64,000 nucleotides of DNA, from assembly GCA_943735955.1 (NCBI GenBank), contig OX030965.1, forward strand, positions 4,337,503-4,401,502, in the 5' to 3' direction. Positions 19,878 to 49,504 of the stretch are shown here, in pieces; position 1 is the first letter of the stretch; each line of letters begins with the position of its first letter. This DNA comes from Piscicola geometra (Eukaryota; Annelida; Clitellata; Hirudinida; Piscicolidae). The notes under the pieces are model-generated. The model saw nothing but the letters and a program-made list of their open reading frames with translations. It was not told the DNA's origin and searched no databases. The position numbers and the translations under genes were made by a program.

Positions 19878-20053
19878 TTAACCCATTAACGCATGACTCA
19901 AAGGAATTAATTAATTTTTTAACATTTTATTGAAAACCCGATTCTAACAAATAAAATCAAAAAATTAGTCTGAAATATTTTATACAAAAAAAGTTATGAT
20001 GAAAATAAAAAATGTCCTTAAAAAAGGACGCTATGCATTGCTACCGACGGTAA

Positions 20054-21853
20054 TCACGATTCGTGGTAGATGCTGAAGCACTCCAAATGTAAAGCTACAT
20101 TACATTTAAGGCATTTCTTTTCCACTTTCTTTCCACATTGCTTGCATCTTTTTTGGCCATCTTCAATTTTACCAATAAAATGATCTTTTCCATCGTATCG
20201 GACATCTGCAATCACGCTTTTAGCTAAATTCATGGATCCTTTTTTTTCTTTTTTGATCTGTTTGAAACCATATGAAAAAATTATAAATATTTCAGTTTAA
20301 CATGAATAATAATAAAAACTCACATCAATTTGGCCTAGAATTGATTTCACAACCTGACGTCTAAACTGCACACATGTAAATTTTTCATTTTTATTATACT
20401 TTTTAAAAATGCACCAGGCATTGTGGACAGAGGCATCAATTAAAAAACCAAATAAAGGCCACCACCACTTTTTTAGCCTTATATTTATTCTAACATTTTC
20501 AATATTTTTATCCATTTGGTCCGTTCCACCCATGTAATGATTATATCGGTTTATAAGGAAAGGCTGTGGAATTTGGACATGTTTTTTTTGAGATGCTGAC
20601 CATCTTTTCACCTCTTTTATAGGCTCCACTCCATGATTACTTGAAAGTAAAGTAACAACGCTATTATCATTCCACCTTACCACAATGATATTCGATTCTT
20701 CATCCAATAAATAGTCATATTCTCCTCTTGGCTTTTTTTTCATTATTTCAACATCTTGAATTGGACATTTTTCTATCCGGTTTTTTCTAACTGTGCCAGT
20801 TGCAAATATATTATTATTTTTTAACTGTTCAATCAACCTAAAAGAGGTGAAGAAATTATCAAAATATAACTCAAATGGAGTGTCTTTTGGTAAGCATTTT
20901 ATTAGTTTAGATACCACCGATCCACCAAGTCCTAATTCGCTATTGAACTCTTCAGAGGCTCCTTGATACGGGTTACAATTTACCAAATACCCAAGCCTAT
21001 TATTTAAGCACCAAACTTTATATCCAAACCTTATGGGTTTTCCTCTGATAAACTGTTTTGATGAATGCCTTCCATAATATGGCACCATTGATTCATCAAT
21101 CGCCAAATGACATTCTTTGGGCCAAAATTTGAGAAATCTTTCATTCATAGCATCAAATAATGGACGCACTTTGGCCATCTTGTCTAACTTATTAATTTTC
21201 TCGTTGTCATTGCAATGCAAATATCTTAATAACTCTTCAAATCTGTTGACAGTCATAGCATTGCTTACAGCTAGATTGTGTACATCGTCGCTCTGTTCCC
21301 AGTACATCCTGCGGTTTGCCAAAGGAACATAACCTGAAAGCATGAGTATAGCCAGCACCACTCTATATTCATTTTCAGTAGCATTCAGCTGTTTTAGTTT
21401 TTGGCTGGCATATAAATTTGACATGTCTGTTATTAGCTTGATGACTGGTACATCCAAAAATAAATTAAACAATGTGAGAGGAGACATGTTTTCTAAATTT
21501 GGTTTGTCCTCTGAACTATTATCTGCCAATAATCCAGTAGTAATGTCTTTTTTGGTCCATCTCCGATCAATTTTAATTTTTTTAGCTGGTCTTTTTACAG
21601 CAGTTTCTTCTCTACTTATAGTGGTTTTCTCTTCCCCAATTTTGGAAATTACTATTTCTGCTTCTGCATTTAGCTGGTTTCTTGATAAATTATCTAGAGT
21701 ACCTTCACCATCCTCGGGTCCACTATCCTCATCAGAGCAGTTTGGGTCAGTAGGAGGAATCATGACTATATCTGCTGAAAAGAAATCATTGTCATCTTCC
21801 AAAATACTAAGGACTTCATGAAGAGCGAATCTGAAAATAATTGTTTTTACCAT
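20054..21853 (-). CDS. piggyBac-family transposase (PGBD-like), two exons
   Basis: DDE-type transposase that cuts and inserts its element at TTAA. Exon 1 is 21853-20324 (510 codons) and exon 2 is 20257-20054 (67 codons plus TGA). They are joined across a 66-bp intron with GTGAGT donor and TTTCAAACAG acceptor in phase 0, giving 577 residues, the usual size of the family. The N-terminal 120 residues are acidic and Ser-rich with a basic patch, KRPAKKIKIDRR, that could be a nuclear signal. The catalytic Asp triad is visible as AIDES (D253), YFDNFF (D332) and GGTDQMD (D445). Exon 2 encodes the C-terminal cysteine-rich finger RCKQCGKK...KKCLKCNVALHLECF, which binds the terminal repeats. Without splicing the protein would lose this domain, which supports the intron. 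No frameshift or stop was seen. The start could be further upstream if a non-coding exon exists. Confidence 0.93.
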
Positions 21854-21870
21854 CAGTATTACTGCATAGT

Positions 21871-21886
21871 GTCCTTAAAAAAGGAC
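21871..21886. promoter_or_regulatory. piggyBac subterminal hairpin GTCCTTAAAAAAGGAC upstream of the transposase ATG
   Basis: Same 16-mer as at 20014-20029 and 22218-22233: arms GTCCTT/AAGGAC around an AAAA loop. It sits 18 bp before the start codon and next to CTGCATAGT, resembling the terminal repeat motif. It is a likely transposase-binding or autoregulatory site (inference). Confidence 0.5.
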
Positions 21887-22263
21887 ACTCAATAAAACAC
21901 AGTTTTTGGAAATAATATTACATGTAAAATAAAATTTATTTTAAATAAAGATATAAGAATGAATAACAATGAAATATTATTATACATTATGAATGGTAGA
22001 CATTAAATAAAATTATAACTAACTTTTTTTCATGAGCCATGACAAAAACACAAAAAATTTAGTTATCGCCTTGAAAAATCAGAATATCGAAACAATCTAT
22101 CAATTTCAAATCACAAAAAATTTTTTAACAAAGACTTCAGTTTATATAGGACAGGATTAGCTGCAAAGATAATAAATATAATCAAGATAACTATTATTAA
22201 AAAAACTTTTTATTGCTGTCCTTAAAAAAGGACAGTATGCGTTAATGGGTTAATGTAACTTAT

Positions 22264-22269
22264 TTTATT
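22264..22269 (-). terminator. AATAAA polyadenylation signal of the minus-strand membrane-protein gene
   Basis: AATAAA on the minus strand lies about 15 bp after the stop codon at 22287-22285 and just before the piggyBac right TTAA (22253). The transcript may therefore end close to, or inside, the transposon edge. Confidence 0.5.
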
Positions 22270-22284
22270 GTTATTATATTGTGT

Positions 22285-39545
<17,261 letters not shown>

Positions 39546-41995
39546 CTGCTGTTTTCATGTCGTCTGTAGTAGTGATAGTAATGATTAGGGTGGTGATGGT
39601 GGTAGGGATGATGGTAGTGGAAATAATGCTGAGAGTAGGTGAAGTGATGGTTAAAATAAAAACGTGATGAATTGGTTGGGATGGGATCGATGGTGAGAAA
39701 GTGAGTTTAACATAATTAACGATGGCTGTAATAGTGTCGTGGTCTTTTGCTCTCTTCGGGAAGATGAAAGTAGTGAAACTTATTCAATGGTGGGGATGGC
39801 AACGTAGTGTAATTGATGGTGGAAGTAATGATGGTGGTCTTAGCAATAGGAACGTGCCAGAAATAAAAGATAATATTATAGAGGTGTTTAGAACTTTTGT
39901 GCGATGGTGGGATGGGAAAAGTGGTGGTGTTTGAGTAGAAGAAAAAGATTGTGATAGGGGTATTTGATAATGGTGATGATGAAACTGAAATAAGATAACA
40001 TTGAAGCAAAAAAATGCCAAAAGAATGGAAAATACAAGTCATAGAAATGTTTAAGTTTTTGAAAAAATAGTTTTTTTATATAAAATAATATTGATATATA
40101 TACGTAAACATTTTCAAACAAGTAGGTATAAAAAACATTTTAACTTTTTCCCATTCTTCTCTCTAGAGCTCCTTTAAGACATTTTAATTGAAACACACCA
40201 CACACTACCCTCATTTATAGCCTATACAAACTTTTGTGTTTGTGTGTTTTTATGTATTTGTGTGTGTGTGGGAGTATAAATGTGTCTCTGTATTTTTTTT
40301 TCTGTTCTTCTAAACCCAATTTTCATGAGTGATTCCATTGTATAAACTTTACACACGCGTCAGCAAATGAAAAAAATTCTGAAATTATTTGTATGGTCCA
40401 CAAAAACTTCAACTTCTGAATTAACATTGGGTGTGAAAGTGGATGAATATATTGGTGATGAATGGACTGGTCGCTTTTGCTTATTCAACCATTAGTCTCT
40501 AATCCTTTTTTTATGGATGAAAACTGTTTGCTGTTGAAATGGGATTGCTGTACAGAAGATTGGAATGGATGATAAGAAAACGGGATGTGTAGATCGTGCA
40601 AGGAGGTGAACAATAAAATAAAACTAATTTTGAAACTTATGTTTGTTTTTAATTGATCTATTTAACTGTTTTCAATTATTTGTTTAGGATTACTTTTGTT
40701 CAAATTTTTTTAGTTTGAAAAAACTAACCGATAAAAAAAGATGAAAATTAAACGAACAGATCAAATTGTTTATAGGCTTGCTGGCGTGTGCTGCATAAAA
40801 AATTCATTTTTTTAGTCTCATATAAAAAAATCTATTATTTTTTGAAATAATAAAAATTGTAATGTGTTTTAATATAATTAAGATTTAATAAAATTTTGTG
40901 AGTTTTATTTAATTATATTTTATTCAATTATGTTTTTGTTTATGTAAACATTTTTTTACATTAAAAAGTTTTTATTTTATATTTTTAGTATTACAGAAGT
41001 AATTTTATTTGATGCTTCCTAATCAGAAAAACTTTTTTAGTTTTTATCCAATTGGAGGAAAAATGTAAAACAGCAAAACATCTTTGATTTCTTTTTTTAT
41101 TCAAATAGGAAATATGTAACAGTCAGAATGTTTTTTTATTAATATTATGCCTATACAACAACTGGTTTTCTAATGAAATCATTGCTTAAAAATGAAATAT
41201 TGGAAGAAAAGTTATACCTAAACTTGTAGAAAAATAAATTTATAATTAGATTTTTATAGAAAAATATTTATAATTAGTAAAAAATGCTTAAAAAAGTTCA
41301 TAAATGTTTGAAAAAAATTATAAATTAATTATAAAATGATTACTACATTTGCAAAAAGACCGGAAAAATACAATTGTTGCATATAAACTAAAAATTGAAT
41401 AAAATAGAAATAAATTAACCTATTTGAACAACAACAATAATATAAATTAGAAATGTATAAAATATTTAACAAAAAATTGTTATGATTAATCTTCAAGTGC
41501 ATGATGTCATTGATAACTTCGAAATATCTAATGAATAAATTGTAGTGAGTGAGCGTTGGAAAGTATTTAGAGATGCACGAACAAGAAAACGATAGATTTT
41601 AAATACTATTTTTTGAATAACAACAAAAAAAAGATATTAATTTTTGAATGAATGAAAAATAAATCAATAGATATGAAGTGAAAACTTTGATAAAAAAGAA
41701 AAAAATCACCTTTTTTAAAAAATTGATTAAATCCAAAGTTAGATGAAAACTATTTTTTTATTTTAGAAACAGTAAAGAAACGTATGATTAATAAAAAAAC
41801 TTTATGAAACTAAAGCAAAGAAAAAAGCCGCGATAAAAAGTAGCAAAACTGGATTACAAATGGGATGCCTTGGAGGAAATATGGGATAAAACGCGAACGA
41901 AAGCTCGAAAAAAACATCTCATTAATATTCATGAGACAGAATCACTTTATCTGATCGTCACATACTACAAGCACACACTGGCTTTGCTCCACTGA
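39546..41995. other. Region upstream of the SUEL exon, no exon resolved
   Basis: The signal-peptide exon and promoter of the minus-strand gene should lie here or further upstream. A GGTGGT/ATGGT-rich stretch occupies 39560-39960, the rest is AT-rich. No convincing exon was found. Confidence 0.35.
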
Positions 41996-41997
41996 GT

Positions 41998-42153
<156 letters not shown>

Positions 42154-42424
42154 TCAGCAAAAACTCAACTTTACATAGCATCTTTGAAAACGTCAAGCTT
42201 TTGATAACCTTTGTATAAAACAGCAAATAAGTTTCAGGCATTTGAGTGCCTGTTTACATTTTATTGCCTAGTATCTTTGGCATAGTCATCAATATCATCA
42301 CCACTACCCTCACCCCAATAACCATTCTATTTTTTTCACCATCACTATCGGCAATACCACGCCGACAAAAAATATAACAACACCACATCAACAACGACAA
42401 CACCACAACAACAGCAAAAACAAC

Positions 42425-42665
42425 AACAATACATCAACATCAACAACACTACATCAACAACAACAAAAACCCATCAACATCAACAACACTACATCAACAA
42501 CAACAATACATCAACATCAACAACACTACATCAACAACAACAAAAACCCATCAACATCAACAACACTACATCAACAACAACAAAAACCCATCAACATCAA
42601 CAACACTACATCAACAACAACAAAAACCCATCAACATCAACAACACTACATCAACAACAACACAC
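42425..42665. repeat. 40-bp CATCAACATCAACAACACTA minisatellite
   Basis: About six copies of a 40-bp unit built from CAACAT/CAACAA. The exact 40-bp period is seen at 42541, 42581 and 42621. Confidence 0.9.
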
Positions 42666-42862
42666 TACATCAACAATAGCCTCAAGAACAACAACTAAAA
42701 CCGTTTTCAAAAACACTGTTGGCAAGATTAGAGGTGTGTAGTGCTGATAATGATAGTACTGTGTGGTGATATAGGGTGGTGTTGATAATGATGGTCGTAG
42801 AGATCGACTTGATTTAGAGACATACAGCCCTCCCTCATCACATGTGTGTATGTAGTTTAGTG

Positions 42863-43106
42863 AGGTGGTTGGAGAGATAACATGGTGGTTGGAGAGATAA
42901 CATGGTGGTTGGAAAGATATCGTGGTGGTTGGTGAGATATCGTGGTGGTTGGAGAGATAATTTTGTGTTGGAAAAATATTTTGGTCGTTATAGAGATAGT
43001 GTGGTGGTTGGAGAGACAAGAGGGTGGTTGGTGAGATAATGTGGTGGTTGAGAAGATAATTTGTTGGTTGGAGAATTAGTGTGGTGGTTGGAAAGATAGT
43101 GTGGCG
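42863..43106. repeat. 20-22-bp GGTGGTTGGAGAGATAACAT minisatellite
   Basis: About 12 imperfect copies. The minus strand reads ATCTCTCCAACCACC, with open frames that I regard as shadows. Confidence 0.85.
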
Positions 43107-44022
43107 GTGGTTGAGTGGGTTGGTTGCTTTTTAACCCGTTGGGTTGCCGTAAAAAGGGCTCATGGTAGAGTGAAAAATGTTGTAGAAAACTATTTTGTAT
43201 AGAGTGTGTTATTTTGTTGAGGGTGTTGTGTCGAGAGTGTGTTGAAGGTGGGTTGAGAGTATGTTCAGGATGTGTTGAGGGTGTTTTTTTGGTTTGTTGT
43301 ATGGTTGTGTTGTAGTTGTGTTCTAGTAAAAACGAAGCATGTTTAGTGATGTCGCTTGTGTTGTAGCTTGTATTTAGTGCTTTTGTGTTTCGAAGATAAT
43401 ACTCTGATTCATGACGTGAGTTTTTGGTTTAGGTCGATGCTTTATTAGAGATTTTTGTAGTGGAGGGTTTGAGACCCTGCTGTAATCCGAAGTGATTGAA
43501 GTTTTTTGATATCAATTTCAAAGTCGATACTTAAAGGATACTTAATAGGGTTTTTTAATAATGTCATTGATTAAAAGTAAACAAAGCGATATAATTTTTA
43601 ATACTTAAGTTTGTGAGAGTTACAGTTTTATGTTTGGTTAATGGTCTTTTATATCTTGTTGAAAGTACATAAAATTTCAGTTGATTTTAATGAACTATAA
43701 CAAAAAATTACTTTAAAAAAGAATAAATTATGATATTTTTAATAGAAGTTTTTATATTTGGAATTAAATTATTATTAATAATTCAACAAGTTTGTTTTCG
43801 CTTTTTTTATAACTCGGTTAAAATATTCACCAATTTCTTTATATAAGGAATATAACTTCTTACACTTTTTACTATGGAATCAGAAATGGTATGGAGAAGG
43901 AAATGTGGATGGAAAGAGTCGATACATTGCGTTTAACACGCGATTTAAAAAAAAATTCAGCTAGATTGTTTGTGTCATGAAAGAAAATTAAACGTTTTTT
44001 CATTAATTTAAAAGGTAAGATT
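43107..44022. other. Spacer, no gene seen
   Basis: GTGTTG-rich to about 43480, then AT-rich. No exon or RNA gene recognised. Confidence 0.4.
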
Positions 44023-44359
<337 letters not shown>

Positions 44360-44399
44360 CACAAAAAAAACACAAACTCACACACACACAGACATAAAG

Positions 44400-47300
44400 T
44401 TGAAAGGTCAATCAAAGGTCATGCACTCAGTAAGGCATAAGAGTTTTTCGTCGCGTTTAAATTTCTTACAATAAAAAACTATTTTATTAAAAAAACAATA
44501 ATATAAAAATTGTAACGGATTTTAAAAAATTAAACTTGAAAAAATATTTTAATTATTTAGGAAAAAACTATAATATTTTTATAAATCTAATATGATATTG
44601 CGTGCAAAATTGTTTCACAAAATTTCAATTTTATTTTATTTTAACTTAAAATTTGTTTTCCAAATACATGATCAAGATTCAAGCCACGACCCCATTTCTT
44701 TTTTTATATCTTCAATTTGCATACTTTTGTTTTTAAATAAAAATCTATACTTTTTTTGCCAGAAATTTTTGACAAGAAATTTGCTCAGAAAATATATCTG
44801 TTTACATTTCTGTAACAATTAGTAGTTCTAAAAAATTTTTGAACTATAAGATACTCTGCTTTTCTCAATTTTGTATCTTCAATTTATTTTCAATAGAAAA
44901 AATCTGCAAAACTTAATTGCTCAACAGCGCAAACATTTTCTTCGGAAGATTAGACTTTGAAAAAACAAAAGACTATTAAAATAATATTAAATCTTTTGCA
45001 AATAAATCAAGATAAAACCGTAATAAAAATGAAGAAAAAAAGTAAAAACTGCAGAAAAAATAATTGTAAAATAATGGAAAAACAAATTAAACTCCGCAAA
45101 AGAAAACACAGGTCTAAGGGTTACTAAATATGAATGGTTGCCAGAGGTGTTATGCTTGATGAATGGTCCTCTTTCACCTTTTCGATTTTTATCGAGAATC
45201 GTTTTATAGCGTTTAGTTTACTCGGGATGGTCTTCAAAGATTGAGTATTGCTATTTGGGATTTTTCATGAATTAAAAAAAACTAATATTGAGTTATAGCT
45301 GATGTTTTTCAGTAATGATTTTATATATAAAAAAAGTCGATTGAATTGTTCAATTATTTGTATTATTATTTTTAAAATGCCAAACAACTGCTACTGCCAA
45401 ACCACTTCAAGCAATTACCTTTACGAGCACAGTAAAAGTCTATCTTAGAAGATTGTCAAAAGAACTTTTATAGCTTCATTTCAACATCCAGTTTTAATGA
45501 AGAAGAGTTCCAGAGGATCAGAGGAAAATAGCTTCGATGAAAATTGATAAAATTGGATCAGAACGGATTGGTCTAGGATAGAACTGTCTTCTGAAACACT
45601 GGCCAATGATTGAAGCCCAAATGAGATCACTGAGCCGGTTTGTCCAAGCGAAAAGAACGCCGAGTATCATTGATGCCGTGGTTACTATGGATACTCACTG
45701 GAAGCCATTGATAGATTAAAGTAGTAAAAACACTTTTTTTTTTAAATTACCGAATTAGTGCAACGTAGCGCATAGTTTACATAATTAAGAACCACAAGAA
45801 CACTTTTCTTCCACAACAAACACAAAAACCTTAATTAAATCTTTCTTCAACTCTCCATCTCATCTCCCAGCCATTAATCATTCCTTCCTTCTCCCAGGAA
45901 CAGCCAATGAATCGCCTAGAAGGAATTAATTTTGTTTTATTGAGAAAATACATTAAAATAGTTTTTAGTTGGTTTCTTTGATGTTTTTTTCATTGTAAGC
46001 TTATTTTTAGAAAAATCCAATTATATTTTTTCGAAACAAGGAAATTATAATTTTTTGTACTTATTTTTTTAATACAATTTTTTTCTCATTTTTATATTTT
46101 TTATAAATAATATTAAAATAATTTTGTTGTCCAAAATAAGATTTTAAATTATTTTAAAATCAAATAATTCATCAAATTATATATTTTTTCTTTAAAAAAA
46201 TATTTCTAACGTAAATAAAACTTTTAACAAGTTTTTTTCCAAATTGGTATTAAATTAATATTTTTCCACTTTTTAATTAATGTATTAGTTCTTTCACATT
46301 TAAATGTATAGCGTAAAACACCATGTACAAAGCGCGTATTTTTTTCTTTCATTTTTTTAAAGTTTTTCAGTGAGGATAAATGGAAAATTTGTAATAGTAA
46401 AATAGTGGATTCTTTTGATCAAACTTGCTTTTTTAAGTTGTTTAACTTTTTTTTGCATTGAGAAAACAAGTGCGTTTTCTACATGGTGTCTTAAGTAATT
46501 CCCGCTTGGTTTAATTTTCTGAAGTATACAGCTAATCGTGGTATTGTTTTTCATAACAGTGTTTTCATAATCTTAAAATTTTACTTTTCGTTTCAAAATC
46601 AAGTTTTACGACGCTATTGCAAAACTAAATTCTCAAAGTTTAAAACATGTATCTTAAAAAAAATGTTAATTAATAAATCTTTCGAAAAAATTAAAACAGA
46701 TAATGTTTATAACTCATGTGAAAATTGTTCCAAAAAATGAATCCTCATTAGATCCTCGACAACTTGATTTTTTCTTACTTATTGTAAAAAACACCAAGCT
46801 TTATTTACTTTAATGGAGCAAAAATCTAACTTTTTATTTATTCATGTTTTAAAAAATAAATCTTGGAAACAATCTTGTTTTCAAAAAGAATTTCTTTCTA
46901 AACATAGCTAGAGCGGTAAATTAGGAAAATTAAACAAGTCAAACGCAAGAAAACGTCAAATAACATGAATTTTTTATCTTTATTTATTTAGCTAACTTTT
47001 TTTAAAGTGATTTCAAAACTATTTTATTTTTTACTTTTCAGTACAAACTAATATAAATTTTCCAACTTTTTTTTTACACTTTGAAAAAACTTTTTTTTTC
47101 TTTTAAAGTAAAATATACTCAAAATTAAGTTTGCATGTATTTTTCTTAAAAAATATATTGTAAAAACACTAATAAGTTAAAAATAATTGGTAATTAAAAT
47201 TCTGAAATAAACTAACTTATTAAGTTGACAAACCTTTGTTTGTTCATTCATTATACCACGATTAATTAATTAATTTGTTTTAACTTAAATATACAATGTA

Positions 47301-49394
47301 GTCCATCTAAAATGTGTTTTTTAAACCTTTTTTCTCTTTCATACTTAATCTATCACTCATTTATTTAAAAATTCACTAACATAGACCCATCGGACATTCC
47401 TTTTTAAATTCACCCACAGTCTTGGCAACAACTTCCTAGAATCTTTTTAAAACATTTTTTGGGAACTTTCCATAAAACAGACATTTCAGATTTTTATATT
47501 TAAAAAGAAAACGCTACTTTTGTAGTTTTGTAGTCTATTTTATTTAACAAAATTTTGTGCAAAAACTTTTTGATTTTTGTTTTTCTCATCACCTTAATCA
47601 ATCACTTGCTATTTCACAATATCTCTAATTTGTTTTCTTATCCCATCTATCAATCACATTTTCATCTTCCACTTACTTCTAACCCATCCCCATCCATCAC
47701 TTCTTCGTTCATTCTTCTCTTTGTACTACCCATGAAGTATTTTTCTTTCATATCATTCATCAATCCATTCAATTACTCAGTTTTTTTCAAACATGCTAGT
47801 ATTCCATTCTTTGTTCAACCCATCCCTATTCTCACACCTTGAGTGAGCATTGACCAATCACTTCACTAAAAACTTCAACGTCAATCGACCGTTCAATCTA
47901 TCCTTTCATCTATCCCATCTATCCCATCTATCCTTTCATATATCCCATCCATTCTTTTATCCATATTTCTTCTTTTTCATAGGGACATCTTTGCTATCAC
48001 GAAAACCAATCATTCATACATCAACCTATCTATTCATTTGTCCATCCCTTTACCCATCTACTATTCCATATTTTAGCCATATAACCATCTATTAACCAAC
48101 AATATTTATAAATATATTTTAATTAAACTTTTTATCGTTATTAAAAATTATAAAAGCTATAAAAAAAATTATTGGCAGTTTTAAAAAAGAAGAATTTATA
48201 AAAAATTTTAATACATCAAAACATTTTTTTTCCAAATTTATGAAAAAAACTTTCAAACTAACCCATGTTTTCTGTTTTTTCTCTGTGCGCTTCTTTTGCA
48301 GTAACCATGGAAACCAAGATAAATGGAATGAAGAGAATGAAAATTGAAAAAATAGGCATATCAAAAACTTTTGGTTTTGAAACTTTAAATTTCTTTTTTA
48401 ATTTAAATTCTTAGAATCGTTTTGCTGTTTCAGTAAACAAATTTCTAAAATCCTATTTAATGCACCTTTTTCTTAGCTATTTTTGAACAAAAACTTTCAT
48501 AATGTAACCACTTTAATTAATTTCAAAAAATTTAAACTAATTCAAAACTCTTAAAAACTCTTCAAATTATAAAAACAGTTTTTCAGCTCCAAACGCTAGA
48601 AATAATTTCATTAACAAACTTTTAAATGTACTTTTAAACCCATTTATCTCAAAAAATAACACTCTAAATTTCAATTAGAACATCCACAAACCACCTAAAA
48701 AGCAGTCAGATTCTTATATACATCTCTTGTTTCCCTACACAATGTTAGAGAGGATGCTTCTCGGCGTACACAAGTGGGATTGAATACATCCCAGTGGGTG
48801 TATGTAATTATGGGTGTGTTCATATTAGTTTTTATGTATTTCATTTTACTTGTTAATTTTGTTTGTTAGGCATATAACTTGGAAAACAAATTTTGTGAAA
48901 TGGAATTTTTTATGCAAATTTCCGATGAGCTTTTATACAAGAATAATAATACAAATATATATGAATTTTTAATTTAATTTTTTTAATCTATTTACACGTT
49001 TCATGCATATTATGCAAATTAAAATGCTGTTTTTGAAATAAAAACTCATATAGTGACAATATGCCTTAAAAATAGTTTTTTGATGTCATATACACAGTGT
49101 TTAGGTAATAAGATTAATGCATTACCGTTCCATTAACAATAGTTTGTTTAACTTCTATACTTATTATCATACTGATATCTTTAATTCAATATATTTAACA
49201 TTTTCTAGGCATTTTTGTATCGAAAAAATGCATTTCCTTGCATTGTATTGCATTTTATTTTATTTTATTTTATTCTATTGTATTTTATTCTATTGCATTG
49301 TATTGCATTATTTTTTATTGTGTTGTACTATATTAAAATTTATTAAGTTTTTAATTCCACGTTATAACATTGAATACGTCTTCAATTATTCACT
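44400..49394. other. Gene-poor AT-rich region
   Basis: Nothing firmly recognisable. Two less AT-biased islands stand out: about 45500-45720, without an open frame of note, and 48730-48800 (CTCGGCGTACACAAGTGGG), which could hold a small exon. CATC-rich stretches lie at 47640-48080. Confidence 0.4.
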
Positions 49395-49411
49395 GCCATC
49401 GAGTTGACTGC

Positions 49412-49504
49412 GCTCCAATTTGGAAGAGAATAAGGAGGAGGCTGACAAATGCCTCTTCTTGCGGCTTCAGTCGACCATTATGGATGGGGCTTCGAGACCG
49501 ATGC
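49412..49504 (+). CDS. Exon-like island with strong donor (unassigned)
   Basis: A GC-richer segment ends in ATGC followed by the consensus donor GTGAGT (49505). Two frames are open across it. One contains KEEADKCLFLRLQSTIMDGA and has an ATG at 49480 that could be a start codon (MDGASRPM), ending in phase 1. The other reads DCAPIWKRIRRRL and ends LWMGLRDRC, in phase 0. No acceptor with a good pyrimidine tract precedes it, so it may be a first exon. It might belong to the zinc-finger gene 4.7 kb downstream, which needs a phase-0 partner, but this is a guess. Confidence 0.3.

Larger units (their letters stand above)
19878..22253 (-). mobile_element. Complete piggyBac transposon with TTAA target duplications
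   Basis: The element is bounded by TTAA at 19878-19881 and 22250-22253. Directly inside are inverted repeats CCCATTAACGCAT (left) and ATGCGTTAATGGG (right). TTAA target sites are the hallmark of piggyBac. The body is 2,368 bp and holds one transposase gene in minus orientation. A hairpin motif GTCCTTAAAAAAGGAC occurs three times (20014-20029, 21871-21886, 22218-22233). The 13-bp tips match perfectly and the transposase frame is open, so the insertion appears young. It lies in the 3' region of the minus-strand membrane-protein gene, 32 bp past its stop codon. Confidence 0.95.

Noticed and set aside
21117..21821. Plus-strand frames of 71 and 159 codons inside the piggyBac element
   Set aside because: Antisense shadows of the transposase gene.
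20324..21853. A 20-bp intron directly behind the transposase ATG (GTAAAA...TTTCAG)
   Set aside because: Far too short for a spliceosomal intron. The sequence is read through as the N terminus, although an upstream exon joining at this acceptor remains possible.
42425..43106. CRISPR-like array (40-bp and 20-bp regular repeats)
   Set aside because: The units are contiguous, without unique spacers, and the context is an animal nuclear genome. They are minisatellites.
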